Source: Butyrivibrio sp. NC2007 (GTDB lineage Bacteria > Bacillota > Clostridia > Lachnospirales > Lachnospiraceae). Taken from it: a DNA stretch of 64,000 nucleotides. Positions 1-9,700 of this stretch are shown in pieces (position 1 is the first letter of the stretch; the number at the start of each line of letters is the position of its first letter). Where the stretch lies: assembly GCF_000421405.1 (NCBI RefSeq), contig NZ_ATWY01000017.1:1-64000 (forward strand). The letters run 5' to 3'. The notes beneath the pieces are model-generated. The model made no database searches, had not been told where the DNA came from, and saw only the letters and a list, made by a program, of their open reading frames with translations. Position numbers and translations under genes: made by a program.

Positions 1-151
1 TGGCTAAGATAAATCTCATTATATCTGTAAACGACCATTTCTTAGTGCGGCAAAAATCCGTATTTGGGTTCCGGGTAAATAGCCAATGAACTCGGTCCAT
101 TTGATCAATAATTGACAGCAGCTTGTTTTTAACAGTTTTAGAATAGTTCAT
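1..151 (-). CDS. Transposase, N-terminal part (IS4-like DDE family), cut by window edge
   Basis: About 50 codons are visible, starting at an ATG (complement of 149-151) preceded by a good AGGAGG-type site (complement of about 158-164). The product begins MNYSKTVKNKLLSIIDQM and contains a stretch like NPNTDFCRTKKWSF, which resembles the 'nPxtDFsRtrKl' opening of IS4-type transposases common in Lachnospiraceae. The catalytic part lies outside the window, so completeness cannot be judged. The hairpin at 192-236 just upstream fits an element end. Family call is from motif memory only. Confidence 0.6.
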   Translation of the reverse strand, partial: MNYSKTVKNKLLSIIDQMDRVHWLFTRNPNTDFCRTKKWSFTDIMRFILA

Positions 152-191
152 TTAGTGCCTCCTTGAAAAAAGATTTGTCTTTAATTTCAAG

Positions 192-236
192 GGCCGCTTT
201 CGCTACTTCTAAATACAATTCGTAGCGAAAGCGGCC
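192..236. repeat. 15-bp perfect inverted repeat beside the transposase start
   Basis: The arms 192-206 and 222-236 are perfect reverse complements (GGCCGCTTTCGCTAC and its complement) around a 15-base loop. The hairpin lies between the transposase start and the arcC terminator, without a T-run. It could be part of the insertion element's terminal region or a translational/transcriptional shield of the transposase; the exact element end is not visible. Confidence 0.6.
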
Positions 237-269
237 GCACTTTTTCAGTCATCTGTCAACTATTTTTTA

Positions 270-312
270 ATAAAAAAAGACCTCTATACCATTTCTGATA
301 TAGAGATCTTAT
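270..312 (-). terminator. Terminator downstream of arcC
   Basis: Arms 279-288 and 299-308 pair with one mismatch. Read on the minus strand the hairpin is followed by a run of seven T. It sits about 75 bases past the arcC stop codon. Confidence 0.7.
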
Positions 313-385
313 TCCGTCATCTTATCTTAATGACATTGCCGTTAAGGGGTCCTTTTTTTCGTGTGAGTCAGTGGGGACGTTTTGT

Positions 386-1324
386 TTACTCAAATGTCAC
401 AAACGTTCCTGCCTTGCCCTTAAGCGCATCCCCAACAGTACTAATGGATGTGATAAGAACCGAACCATTGTGGTTAGCCTCAAGGAACTCAATAGCTGCC
501 TCAACCTTCGGAAGCATATCAACCTCGCCGAACTCACCGGCAGCGATATACTCTTTTGCCTGAGCAACATTCATCTTAGTGATGGGCTCTTCCTCAGGTG
601 TCTCGAAATTCTTATAAACATAAGGCACTGAAGTAAGAATAATGAGCCTGTCTGACTTAAGGTCTGCAGCGAGCTTGCCGGCGATAGCATCCTTCTCGAT
701 GACTGCAGATGCACCCTTAAGTACATGACCCTGCTGGATTACAGGAATTCCGCCACCTCCACAGCAGATTACTTCCTGGCCGGCGTCAACCAGTGCTCTG
801 ATGGCGTCGATCTCAACGATGTCGATGGGCTTTGGAGCTGCGATTATTCTGCGATAGCCGTTTCCGGGCTCTTCTCTTACAAAATTTCCCTTCTTTATCT
901 CAATATCCGCATCTTCCTTGGACATGTTTCTTCCGATGGCCTTTGTGGGTGCATAGAAAGCCTCGTCATAAGGATCAACGGTAACCTGAGTCAGGATAGT
1001 GCTGACAGGAGTTGAAATACCGCGGCTTGAAAGCTCTGTCTTTAGTGAATTCTGAATATCGTATCCGACATAACCCTGGCTCATGGCGTTACATACGCAC
1101 ATGGGAGCGGGAGTGTAGTCGATATAGATCCTGTGAAGCTCGGTCATGGCCTTGTGTATCATGCTGACCTGCGGACCGTTAGAGTGGGTGATCACCAGCT
1201 GATATCCGGCCTCCACCAGATCTGCCAGGGCCTTTGCTGTGATCTTGGTAGCTGTGAGCTGGTCGTTTGTTGTTACGCCCAGTGCCTCGTGACCAAGGGA
1301 AACTACTGCTTTGATGTTATCCAT
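386..1324 (-). CDS. arcC: Carbamate kinase family protein
   Basis: Full-length (312 aa) amino-acid-kinase fold protein of the carbamate kinase family, which makes ATP from carbamoyl phosphate and ADP in the last step of arginine/agmatine or purine-derived catabolism. Family signs are THSNGPQV near residue 47, CGGGGIPV near residue 190, the EKDAIAGKLAADL stretch and a matching length. The usual N-terminal GGNAL is GHEAL here, a variant that may mark a subgroup. ATG start has an AGGAGG site 7-8 bases upstream. It stands alone, with its own promoter and terminator; the ornithine carbamoyltransferase gene is 30 kb away, so no arginine deiminase operon is seen. Cytoplasmic. Confidence 0.85.
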   Translation of the reverse strand: MDNIKAVVSLGHEALGVTTNDQLTATKITAKALADLVEAGYQLVITHSNGPQVSMIHKAMTELHRIYIDYTPAPMCVCNAMSQGYVGYDIQNSLKTELSSRGISTPVSTILTQVTVDPYDEAFYAPTKAIGRNMSKEDADIEIKKGNFVREEPGNGYRRIIAAPKPIDIVEIDAIRALVDAGQEVICCGGGGIPVIQQGHVLKGASAVIEKDAIAGKLAADLKSDRLIILTSVPYVYKNFETPEEEPITKMNVAQAKEYIAAGEFGEVDMLPKVEAAIEFLEANHNGSVLITSISTVGDALKGKAGTFVTFE

Positions 1325-1356
1325 TTCATCCTCCTATGAGCTATTTAGATAAAAAC

Positions 1357-1385
1357 ATTTTAGCTTATCGATATAATATGTGCAA
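1357..1385 (-). promoter_or_regulatory. Promoter of arcC
   Basis: On the minus strand TTGCAC (complement of 1380-1385) and TAAAAT (complement of 1357-1362) are separated by exactly 17 bases, 33 bases upstream of the arcC ATG. Confidence 0.55.
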
Positions 1386-1483
1386 AATGATGATTGAATT
1401 TCTTAAAATAGAATTGTATTATATAGCCTTGTCGGTAACTCGTTAATTTTTGTTTGCCATTTTTATTGGCGGATCGGAAATAT

Positions 1484-2851
1484 ATGAAGAAAACAAATAC
1501 CAAGGACCTTACAGTCGGCAATCCCATGGGCCTTATCTTTGGCTTTGCCCTCTCGCTCTTTTGGGGAATGCTGTTCCAGCAGCTCTACAATATCATAGAT
1601 ACAGCTATCGTCTCATGGTTTTTGGGAAAAGAGGCTTACACCGGCGTAGGTACTACCGGAGCCATCAACTTCCTTATCATGGGATTCTGCATGGGAGTCT
1701 GCAACGGTTTTGCCATCCCCGTAGCTCAGAGATTTGGGGCAAAAGACCTAAAGAGCATGCGTAAGTTTGTATCCCATGCCATTATTTTATGCGTTATCCT
1801 GGCATCTGTCATGACATTTTTTGTCAGCATATTCTGCAGACAGATCCTTGTTGCCATGCATACACCGGTGGACGTTCTTGACTACGCCTACAAATATATC
1901 CTGGTAATATTCCTTGGAATACCGGTTACATATATGTACAACCTGCTCTCGGGTATCATCAGAGCCCTCGGCGATTCCAAGCACCCTGTGCAGTTCCTTA
2001 TCATTGCATCTATTGTGAACATCGGTCTTGACCTTCTGTTCATCATACCTCTTAACATGGGTATCACAGGTGCTGCCCTTGCAACGGTTATATCCCAGGG
2101 ACTTGCGGGAGTTATGTGTCTTGTCTTTATCATCAGAAAGATCGAGATCCTTCAGCTCTCAAAAGAGGATTGGGCTTTGGACAACTCACATTTCCTTATC
2201 CTGCTTAACATGGGTCTTCCCATGGGACTTCAGTATTCAATCACTGCAATCGGAAGCGTGATCCTCCAGACTGCCATCAACGGACTTGGCGTAGATGCAG
2301 CGGCTGCAGTCACAACAGCCGGTAAGGTAGGAATGTTCTTCTGTATTCCTTTTGATGCTCTTGGTTCAACGATGGCAACTTACGGCGGACAGAACGTCGG
2401 AGCCAAGCAGCTTGACCACCTTCAGAACGGTCTAGTTGCAGCCATCAAACTGGGATGTGCTTATTCGCTTATAGCTTTTGTGGTCCTTTATTTCTTTGGA
2501 AGAAGCTTTGCAATGATATTCCTGGAGGCAGGAGATGTGGCTTGTCTTGATAATGCTCATCTCTACCTGATAATAAACAGTGCCTTCTATATACCGCTGG
2601 CTCTTGTGAACATCGTAAGATTCCTCATTCAGGGAATGGGATTTTCTCTCTTTGCAGTACTTGCCGGAGTAATGGAGATGATTGGAAGAACCATTGTAGC
2701 GGTGGTTTTGGTGCCTATATTCGGATTCCCTGCCCTTTGCTTTGCAAGCCCCATAGCCTGGGTACTTGCGGATGCATTCCTGATTCCGGCTTACATTTCT
2801 GTGAAAAAGAAACTTGCCCGTATCTTCAAGGGACAGGTGGAAATCTACTAA
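1484..2851 (+). CDS. MATE family efflux transporter
   Basis: About 455 aa with twelve predicted hydrophobic segments in two related halves, the layout of the multidrug and toxin extrusion family (Na+ or H+ antiport of drugs or metabolites across the inner membrane). The N-terminus DLTVGNPMGLIFGFALPxx-like block followed by LFQQLYNIIDTAIVSWFLG is characteristic of this family. The open frame extends ten codons further up, but MKKTN at 1484 fits the family start; the upstream Shine-Dalgarno is weak (GGCGGATCGG). Monocistronic, ending in a hairpin shared with the convergent glycosidase gene. Substrate cannot be told. Confidence 0.88.
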   Translation: MKKTNTKDLTVGNPMGLIFGFALSLFWGMLFQQLYNIIDTAIVSWFLGKEAYTGVGTTGAINFLIMGFCMGVCNGFAIPVAQRFGAKDLKSMRKFVSHAIILCVILASVMTFFVSIFCRQILVAMHTPVDVLDYAYKYILVIFLGIPVTYMYNLLSGIIRALGDSKHPVQFLIIASIVNIGLDLLFIIPLNMGITGAALATVISQGLAGVMCLVFIIRKIEILQLSKEDWALDNSHFLILLNMGLPMGLQYSITAIGSVILQTAINGLGVDAAAAVTTAGKVGMFFCIPFDALGSTMATYGGQNVGAKQLDHLQNGLVAAIKLGCAYSLIAFVVLYFFGRSFAMIFLEAGDVACLDNAHLYLIINSAFYIPLALVNIVRFLIQGMGFSLFAVLAGVMEMIGRTIVAVVLVPIFGFPALCFASPIAWVLADAFLIPAYISVKKKLARIFKGQVEIY

Positions 2852-2856
2852 ATAAT

Positions 2857-2888
2857 TCGGAAACGCTTTGTGGCGTTTCCGATTTTTT
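2857..2888. terminator. Bidirectional terminator between MATE and glycosidase genes
   Basis: CGGAAACGC and GCGTTTCCG form a 9-bp stem with a 6-base loop, followed by T-rich sequence on the plus strand and by ATTATTT on the minus strand. The two convergent genes end on either side of it. Confidence 0.8.
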
Positions 2889-4843
2889 CATTCATTGATA
2901 TGAGTTGTCATGTGCGGATCAAGATCGGGATTGATCTTGGTGACCTTGCGGTCATAGGTCATAAGACCGTTCACCTCTTCCTCGACATCGCTGACCTGTG
3001 TGTAGACAGCTCCGCAGAGTCCCTTTGGAATAAGAGGTTTCATGCTTGCGTTTATAAGATTGTAATATGCGACACCCAGAGTATCGAGGTTGTCGTATTT
3101 TTTATATCCGTAAATTCTGTCTACGCTGCTGTGACCGTCGATGTGGCAGGCAAGTCCGCCATATTCGGAGATAACGAAAGCGCGCTCTTTTTCCTTCTCA
3201 ACATCAAGAGGTCTGAAGTAGTTGTGGACGCTTCTGTAATTGCCGCTGCCTTCATCAAACCAGCCGCTGGCCTGGTCGATTGGACGGGAGTCATCAAGCT
3301 CTTTTGCCATAATGGTGGCACTTGCGGCGTTGAACTGCCCCCAGCCCTCGTTGAAGAGAACCCAGGTTGCGATGCTCGGCACGTTGTAGAGATAGCTGAT
3401 GGTGCCCTTCATCTCCTGGAGCCACTCGCTGCGGCCCTCAGCAGAGCCCCTTGAGAAGGTCTTGTAATGTGAAGGACCATCGCTCATGCGGCCAAAGATC
3501 TTGGGGAACGCGGTCGGAAGATAGGAGACCACGGGCTTGGCGTAGCTTGAGCCTCCGCTTACCATATCCTGCCAAACGATCATTCCAAGTCTGTCGCAGT
3601 GGTAGTACCAGCGTGCGGATTCCACCTTGATGTGCTTGCGCATCATGTTAAAGTGAAGGCGCTTCATCTCCTTGATGTCGTAGATAAGAGCATCATCTGT
3701 GGGAGCTGTGTAGAGTCCGTCCGGCCAGTAGCCCTGATCCAGAACTCCCATAAGGAAGTACGGCTTATGATTTAAGCAGAACCTCGGAGTTCCCTCGCTG
3801 TCAGGCTCCACGGTAAAGCTTCTCATGGCAAAGTAAGAAGTGACATGGTCGTCACCAATCTGGATGTGCAGAGGATACAGATATGGATCCTCCGGAGTCC
3901 AGAGATGCGCATCATCTATGGTGAAGTTAAAGCCGTAGTAGTACTGCTCGGGAGCTTTCTGTCCTTCAACCGTGCAGGGACATGTATCTGAGGCAAAAGA
4001 CAAGTCTTCCGTAAATTTAGTTTCATAACCGCCTGAAGCTTCTGCTGACTTTATCATTTCATGTCCCGGGAATTTAACGGATACCTTGCCGGGAAGGTTG
4101 GTTGAAACCTCGATGAAAAGAGTCTTTAGATCGCTCTCGGGGCGGATCCTGATCTGTTTAATGTATGTAGCCGGAACTTCTTCAATCCAGACGGTCTGCC
4201 AGATTCCGCTCTGACAGGTGTAGTACATTCCGCCGCGGCGAAGTGTCTGCTTGCCTCTTGAGTGATAGGAGGAGTCGCTGGTGTCGGCTACTCTAACTGA
4301 AAGTATATTGTTTTCGATAGCTCTTTTATCCTCAGAGAAATTCAGCTGGTCGGTGATATCGATGGTAAAAGGAAGATACCCGCCCTTGTGTGATGCAACG
4401 AAGGCACCGTTTACATAGACGTCGGCGAACTGATCTACAGCACCGAAATGGAGCAGGATCCTGGAATCTTCATATTTTCTGTTGATGGTGGGAAGAGCTC
4501 TTTTGTACCAGAGAAACTGGTCCGGCTCAAGGCGCCTCTCAACTCCGGAGAGCATGGCCTCGGGCGAGAAGGGTACAAGTATCTGACCGTCCATCTGTGA
4601 CGGTATCTGAGAAGCGAAAGAGTCATTAAGGCTCTTGTTGTCGAATTCCGTCGGCGCCGGGACAATGCAGTAATCCCAGTAGCCGTTTAAGTTTATATAG
4701 CTGTCCCTGACAAATTGGGGTCTTGGATACTCGGAAAGTACGTGGCCCTTATCAAGGTTTTCTCCCCAGGGGGTAAAGAGCCTGTTGAGGACGTCGTCTT
4801 CATGTGGCTTATCTATACTTCTGAGTGCATCAATGAGGTCCAT
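2888..4843 (-). CDS. Glycoside hydrolase family 2 protein (beta-galactosidase/beta-glucuronidase-like)
   Basis: A 651-aa intracellular enzyme with the family 2 order: sugar-binding jelly roll (about residues 1-200), immunoglobulin-like middle domain and C-terminal TIM barrel. The acid/base glutamate is in NEGWG (about E499) and the nucleophile in ISEYGG (about E560). No signal peptide is present, so it acts on oligosaccharides already taken up. Start chosen at 4843 because AAAGGTG lies just before that ATG; the longer open frame up to 5005 overlaps the neighbouring gene and looks non-coding. Members of this subgroup include beta-galactosidases, glucuronidases and mannosidases, so the exact substrate is open. 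Confidence 0.85.
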   Translation of the reverse strand: MDLIDALRSIDKPHEDDVLNRLFTPWGENLDKGHVLSEYPRPQFVRDSYINLNGYWDYCIVPAPTEFDNKSLNDSFASQIPSQMDGQILVPFSPEAMLSGVERRLEPDQFLWYKRALPTINRKYEDSRILLHFGAVDQFADVYVNGAFVASHKGGYLPFTIDITDQLNFSEDKRAIENNILSVRVADTSDSSYHSRGKQTLRRGGMYYTCQSGIWQTVWIEEVPATYIKQIRIRPESDLKTLFIEVSTNLPGKVSVKFPGHEMIKSAEASGGYETKFTEDLSFASDTCPCTVEGQKAPEQYYYGFNFTIDDAHLWTPEDPYLYPLHIQIGDDHVTSYFAMRSFTVEPDSEGTPRFCLNHKPYFLMGVLDQGYWPDGLYTAPTDDALIYDIKEMKRLHFNMMRKHIKVESARWYYHCDRLGMIVWQDMVSGGSSYAKPVVSYLPTAFPKIFGRMSDGPSHYKTFSRGSAEGRSEWLQEMKGTISYLYNVPSIATWVLFNEGWGQFNAASATIMAKELDDSRPIDQASGWFDEGSGNYRSVHNYFRPLDVEKEKERAFVISEYGGLACHIDGHSSVDRIYGYKKYDNLDTLGVAYYNLINASMKPLIPKGLCGAVYTQVSDVEEEVNGLMTYDRKVTKINPDLDPHMTTHINE

Positions 4844-4856
4844 AGGAACACCTTTC

Positions 4857-5624
4857 TTAATCTGTAGTAGTTTGCTGCCCTGCAGCTGTTGCGATGAGAT
4901 CCTGATAGAATGCGCAGTTTGTGGCATTTCTGTATGCGCTGACCCACAGAAGCGGGATGAACATCGTGATCGCACCCAGGAGATAGAGCGGAATGAAGGA
5001 CACATTCAGGTAAAAGAGCCTTAAGACGTTGCCTTTCATGAGTCTTCTGCTGGTTGCCAGAATCTCTTTTGCCGATTTGTCAGGAAAGTCGTGGAGAATG
5101 TAAAACGCTTGGGAGTAGATAAGACCAACGATGATATTGATGATCAGGCCGATTCCAAGAAGAAGGAAGGCAGTCGTCACATCACTTGCGGCTCTGGTTG
5201 CAGAATACCTGATCACAAAGAGCTGCGCAGGAACGCTGGCAATGAAATCAACCAGTACGAAGAGTGCCTGGATGGTCACGGCTTTCTGTGGCTGCTGACG
5301 CAGTCCGAAAAAGACATCTGCAGTGGCCACGGGCTGTGAATACAAAAGATTCATGTAAAGATAAGCTCTTCCGGACACAAGTACACCCAGAAGAATGTTT
5401 ATGATTATGGTTATTAAACTGTTGATGATTATTAAAAGGATGCTTCCCGTACCTGAAACGGTCGAGAAACCGGAGACCAGAAGCTGGATAGCCAGGATAA
5501 GCAGATTTGCTCCGATCAGAGTTCCGTATTTTCCGAGTGACTGTTCTTTTGCGATAGCTTTAAGCTCCGCCGATGACTTGTAGTTCAAAGTAAAATGCTC
5601 CCCAATAATTCCCCCATAGTTCAT
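4857..5624 (-). CDS. DUF975-like integral membrane protein
   Basis: 255 aa with about six hydrophobic helices and an N-terminal 'SSAELKAIAKEQSLGKYGTLIGANLL' like start typical of the DUF975 family, split here only to name it. The middle has a loop rich in charged residues and the segment SAKEILATSRRLMKGN, also seen in that family. Function of the family is unknown. The stop codon of the upstream metalloprotease-like gene directly abuts its ATG (5625/5624), so translation is probably coupled; there is no clear ribosome site of its own. Confidence 0.7.
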   Translation of the reverse strand: MNYGGIIGEHFTLNYKSSAELKAIAKEQSLGKYGTLIGANLLILAIQLLVSGFSTVSGTGSILLIIINSLITIIINILLGVLVSGRAYLYMNLLYSQPVATADVFFGLRQQPQKAVTIQALFVLVDFIASVPAQLFVIRYSATRAASDVTTAFLLLGIGLIINIIVGLIYSQAFYILHDFPDKSAKEILATSRRLMKGNVLRLFYLNVSFIPLYLLGAITMFIPLLWVSAYRNATNCAFYQDLIATAAGQQTTTD

Positions 5625-6149
5625 TTAGCCGGCCATGTCGACATTTGCTCCCAAAAGGCCCTGTCTGTTAAGGTCTTTCCTTGCCTGAACATAAGGATTT
5701 TCTTCATTGCTGTATGCAATCTTAGTGCAGGTCTCACCACCTGCCACATAGGTACGTCCACATTCAGGACATACTGCGGTCCTGATAGAAACTGAAGCCT
5801 GAAGGACCTTGCCGTTGTTCATGGCTGCATCCTTGTAGGCGTTGCTCACGTGCTCAGCCTCATGTCCGCGGACTCTTGAAGCTGCTGCTTGTGGGCTTAT
5901 ATGCTGCGCAGTTTTAAAAGAAACCATCTCGTCGGAACCGTCCTGATACTTGCGGTTCTTGCAGGTTTCACATTCTGCGGGAGAAACTCTTTTGCCGGGA
6001 TTGGTCTTGGTTGACTCGCCCGGATTTAATATGGCTTTGCCGGCTCCTTCTGCTGCGGCTGCTGAACCTGCTGCTATTGCGCCGTTCTGCATTCCCATAG
6101 CATAAGAGCTGTTATATGCACTGTATCCACCTATTGCACCGATACCCAT
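5625..6149 (-). CDS. SprA-related putative metalloprotease with zinc-ribbon-like cysteines
   Basis: 174 aa. The central part carries CETCKNRKYQDGSDEMVSF, then SPQAAASRVRGHEAEHV, which gives the zincin motif HExxH (HEAEH). A second pair of cysteines, CPEC, follows. This combination is that of the SprA-related family, whose role is not established. The N-terminus is glycine/alanine-rich and low complexity. ATG at 6149 is preferred over the GTG two codons upstream because GAGGTG is correctly spaced for it. It sits in a three-gene minus-strand cluster with two small membrane proteins. Confidence 0.7.
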   Translation of the reverse strand: MGIGAIGGYSAYNSSYAMGMQNGAIAAGSAAAAEGAGKAILNPGESTKTNPGKRVSPAECETCKNRKYQDGSDEMVSFKTAQHISPQAAASRVRGHEAEHVSNAYKDAAMNNGKVLQASVSIRTAVCPECGRTYVAGGETCTKIAYSNEENPYVQARKDLNRQGLLGANVDMAG

Positions 6150-6180
6150 AGGCACCTCATTTCTATGCCTGTGCCGGGGA

Positions 6181-6528
6181 TTAGCCGTCTATCTGTACGC
6201 CTAATTCCTTAAGCATTTCGTCAAAGCTTACGCCGTTCATCTGCTTCGAGATTGTATTTAGCTGTGCACGGGACTGCGGATCTGTGAGGACAGTGTAGAG
6301 GTCGTAGGTGAAAACGCCGTATCCGACTACAATACCTATTGATCCATAAAGGATGGCTTTCTTGGCCTGAGGAAGGAGTTTCTCAAGTGTACCCTTACTC
6401 AATATGGCAAGAATTATAGCTACGCCTCCAATGACTACGCCTAAGTTCAAAAACAAACAAAGGGGTATGGAAGCCAGCCCCAACACTAAAGCAGTACCTG
6501 CTAAAGCTAAATGCCCATCATTTCCCAT
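6181..6528 (-). CDS. Small membrane protein (DUF4190-like)
   Basis: 115 aa with two or three hydrophobic segments (ALAGTALVLGLASIPLCLFL, GVVIGGVAIILAIL, AILYGSIGIVVGYGVF) and a soluble C-terminal tail. The tandem-helix arrangement with a lysine-rich linker is reminiscent of DUF4190 proteins. ATG at 6528 is chosen over the TTG one codon upstream because GAGGAAAAG is 6 bases before it. First gene of the minus-strand cluster. Function unknown. Confidence 0.55.
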   Translation of the reverse strand: MGNDGHLALAGTALVLGLASIPLCLFLNLGVVIGGVAIILAILSKGTLEKLLPQAKKAILYGSIGIVVGYGVFTYDLYTVLTDPQSRAQLNTISKQMNGVSFDEMLKELGVQIDG

Positions 6529-6617
6529 CAAAACTTTTCCTCACAAAACCTCATTCTTACTATAGATATTACACTAAAAACGCGCCTTTTTCAATGTTTG
6601 CGCGGGATTGCCAAGTC

Positions 6618-6647
6618 TTGAAAAGTGTCCGAAATGCTTGGTATAAT
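6618..6647 (+). promoter_or_regulatory. Promoter of tex
   Basis: TTGAAA (6618-6623) and TATAAT (6642-6647) are separated by 18 bases, about 90 bases upstream of the tex start. Confidence 0.6.
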
Positions 6648-6738
6648 ATGGGAGTGCGCATTGTTTATGAAAAATTAAGCTAAATTTCTTACTGTATTTA
6701 TGCGCACTTCACAGAAATACAGGTATGGAGAGGGTTTT

Positions 6739-9700
6739 ATGGACATCGTTTTAAAGATCAAAGAGGAACTAAATGTTGAGAAATGGCAGGTCGAGGCAGC
6801 AGTCAAGCTTATCGACGAAGGCAATACCATTCCTTTTATTTCACGATATAGAAAAGAGGTTACGGGATCTCTTAATGATGAGCAGCTCCGTAATCTCGAT
6901 GAGAGGCTCAAATACTTAAGGGGCCTTGAGGAGAGAAGAGAGCAGGTTCTTGCTTCTATTGAAGAGCAGGGCAAGATGACAGACGAACTCAGAGCCAAGA
7001 TCGTGGCTGCTGAGACAATGGTAGCTATTGAGGATCTCTATCTTCCTTACAGACCAAAGAGAAAGACAAGAGCATCAGTGGCAAGAGAGAAGGGCCTTGA
7101 GCCTTTAGCAGAGATTCTTCTTGCTCAGGAGACTGATAAGCCGCTTCTTGACGAGGCAGCAGCTTTTGTGGACGCTGAAAAAGGCGTTGAGAATGCAGCT
7201 GATGCACTTCAGGGTGCTATGGATATCATCGCGGAGGATGTTTCCGACAACGCTGATTTCCGTACCTACATCCGTGAGGCAACAATGGAGAAGGGTGTTC
7301 TTACCAGTAAGGCCAAGGATGAGAAGGCACAGTCCGTTTATGAAATGTACTACGACTACGAGGAGCCCATCAGTAAGGTTCTGGGCCACAGAGTACTTGC
7401 CCTTAACAGAGGCGAGGCAGAGAAATTCCTTGTTGTTAAGATTGTAGCTCCCGAGGAGCAGATCCTTCAGTTCCTCAACAAGAAGATGCTTAAGAATGAG
7501 AACCCGATCACTACTCCCGTTATCGAGGAGATCAATCAGGATGCTTATGAGAGACTCATTGCTCCTGCAATTGAGAGAGATATCAGAAATGAGCTTACAG
7601 AGAAGGCTGAAGATGGCGCCATTACTGTATTTGGTAAGAACCTCACTCAGCTTCTCATGGCACCACCTATCGCAGGCAAGACAGTTCTTGGCTGGGATCC
7701 GGCTTTCAGAACAGGATGTAAGCTTGCTATCGTAGATCCCACAGGTAAGGTGCTTGATACCAAGGTTATCTATCCCACAGCACCTCAGAACAAGGTTGAG
7801 GAGTCCAAGGCTGAACTCAAGAAGCTCATTGAGAAATATGATGTAGATCTTATTTCCGTAGGAAACGGTACAGCATCACGTGAGTCTGAGCAGGTTATCG
7901 TTGAGCTTATTCACGAGCTTGACAGACCTCTTCAGTATGTCATCGTTAACGAGGCAGGAGCTTCTGTTTACTCAGCAAGTAAGCTGGCTACAGAGGAGTT
8001 CCCTCAGTTTGATGTAGGACAAAGAAGTGCTGCTTCTATTGCAAGAAGACTTCAGGATCCGCTGGCAGAGCTTGTTAAGATCGATCCCAAGTCCATTGGT
8101 GTCGGCCAGTACCAGCACGACATGAATCAGAAAAAGCTTGGTGAAACCCTTGAGGGCGTAGTTGAGGACTGCGTTAACAAGGTTGGTGTTGACTTAAATA
8201 CTGCATCAGCACCGCTCCTTCAGTATATTTCAGGTATCAGCAAGGTTATCGCCAAGAACATTGTTGATTACAGAGAAGAACACGGTAAGTTCGAGAGCAG
8301 AGCTGACCTTTTAAATGTACCTAAGCTCGGACCTAAGGCTTACGAGCAGTGCGCAGGATTCCTCAGGATCGCTGATGGCGAGAATCCGCTTGATGCAACC
8401 AGCGTACATCCCGAGTCCTATGAAGCTACCTTAAAGCTCATGGACAAGCTGGGAATTACCTTTGATGATGTAAGAGCAGCTCAGAAGAACGCAGCCAAGG
8501 CTGCACTTGAAAAGCCCGCGGCTAAGGCAGAGGAGAAGCCTCGTCCACAGAAGAAACCCAAGCAGGTTGTTATCAGAAATACTTCTACTGCTATGGGAGC
8601 AGCTCTCGCTGCAGCACTTGCAGGAAGTAACCTCGCAGTTGTAGAGGACGAGAGTTCTGGCGGAAAGGGTGCTAAGGGCGGAAAAGGCAAGGAGGCTCAG
8701 AATGGCGGCGCTCAGACAGGTGGCAATGGCGCTCAAGGCGCTGGCGCAGGAAGTCTGTCCAGGAAGGTGTCTGAGTCTGACAAGAAGAAGCTTGCTGAGG
8801 AGCTTGGAATCGGTGAGATCACTCTCACAGATATTCTCTCTGAGCTTGAGAAGCCATCAAGAGACCCTCGTGAGAGCATGCCTGCTCCTATCTTAAGGAG
8901 CGATGTCCTTGAGATGAAGGATTTAAGACCCGGTATGGTTTTAAAGGGAACAGTAAGAAATGTTATAGACTTTGGTTGTTTCGTAGACATAGGCGTTCAC
9001 CAGGACGGCCTTGTACATATTTCTCACATCACCGACAAGTTCATCAAGCATCCGCTTGAGGCTGTCAGTGTCGGAGACATCGTAGATGTTCAGGTTCTTG
9101 ACGTAGAGCTTGATAAGAAGAGGATCTCTCTTACCATGAAGATTCAGGATCCTGCCAAGGTAGCTGCCGAGGCAGCAGCCAAGGCTGCCGAGAGAGGCAA
9201 GGGTGGATCCGGAGCTTCCGGAAAAGGCGCAGGCAAGGCGTCAGGTGTTTCAGCTTCCGGCGATGCAAAGCCCGCAGCCAAGAAGGTCTCAGTCGTAGAC
9301 CAGCTTGCCAAGGAAGCCGGCATCACTCGCAAGGCTCCTGCCAAGAAGGCAGCCGACGATGTACCTGCAACATCTTCAGCCAGAAGACCTGTAAACGCAG
9401 ATGCACCAGCAACGTCTTCGGCTAGAAGACCGATAAATGCAGATGCGCCAGCAACATCTTCAGCCAGAAGACCGATAAATGCAGATGCGCCAGCAACATC
9501 TTCGGCTAGAAGGCCTGTAAACGCAGATGCGCCAGCAACATCTTCAGCTAGAAGACCTGTAAATGCAGACGCACCAGCAACATCTTCAGCTAGAAGACCT
9601 GTAAACGCAGATGCTCCTGCAACTTCATCAGCACGCAGGCCTGCTCCATCAGCATCCGCTGATTCCGCTTCTGCAGGCACCGAGGCTCCTAAGAAGTTCA

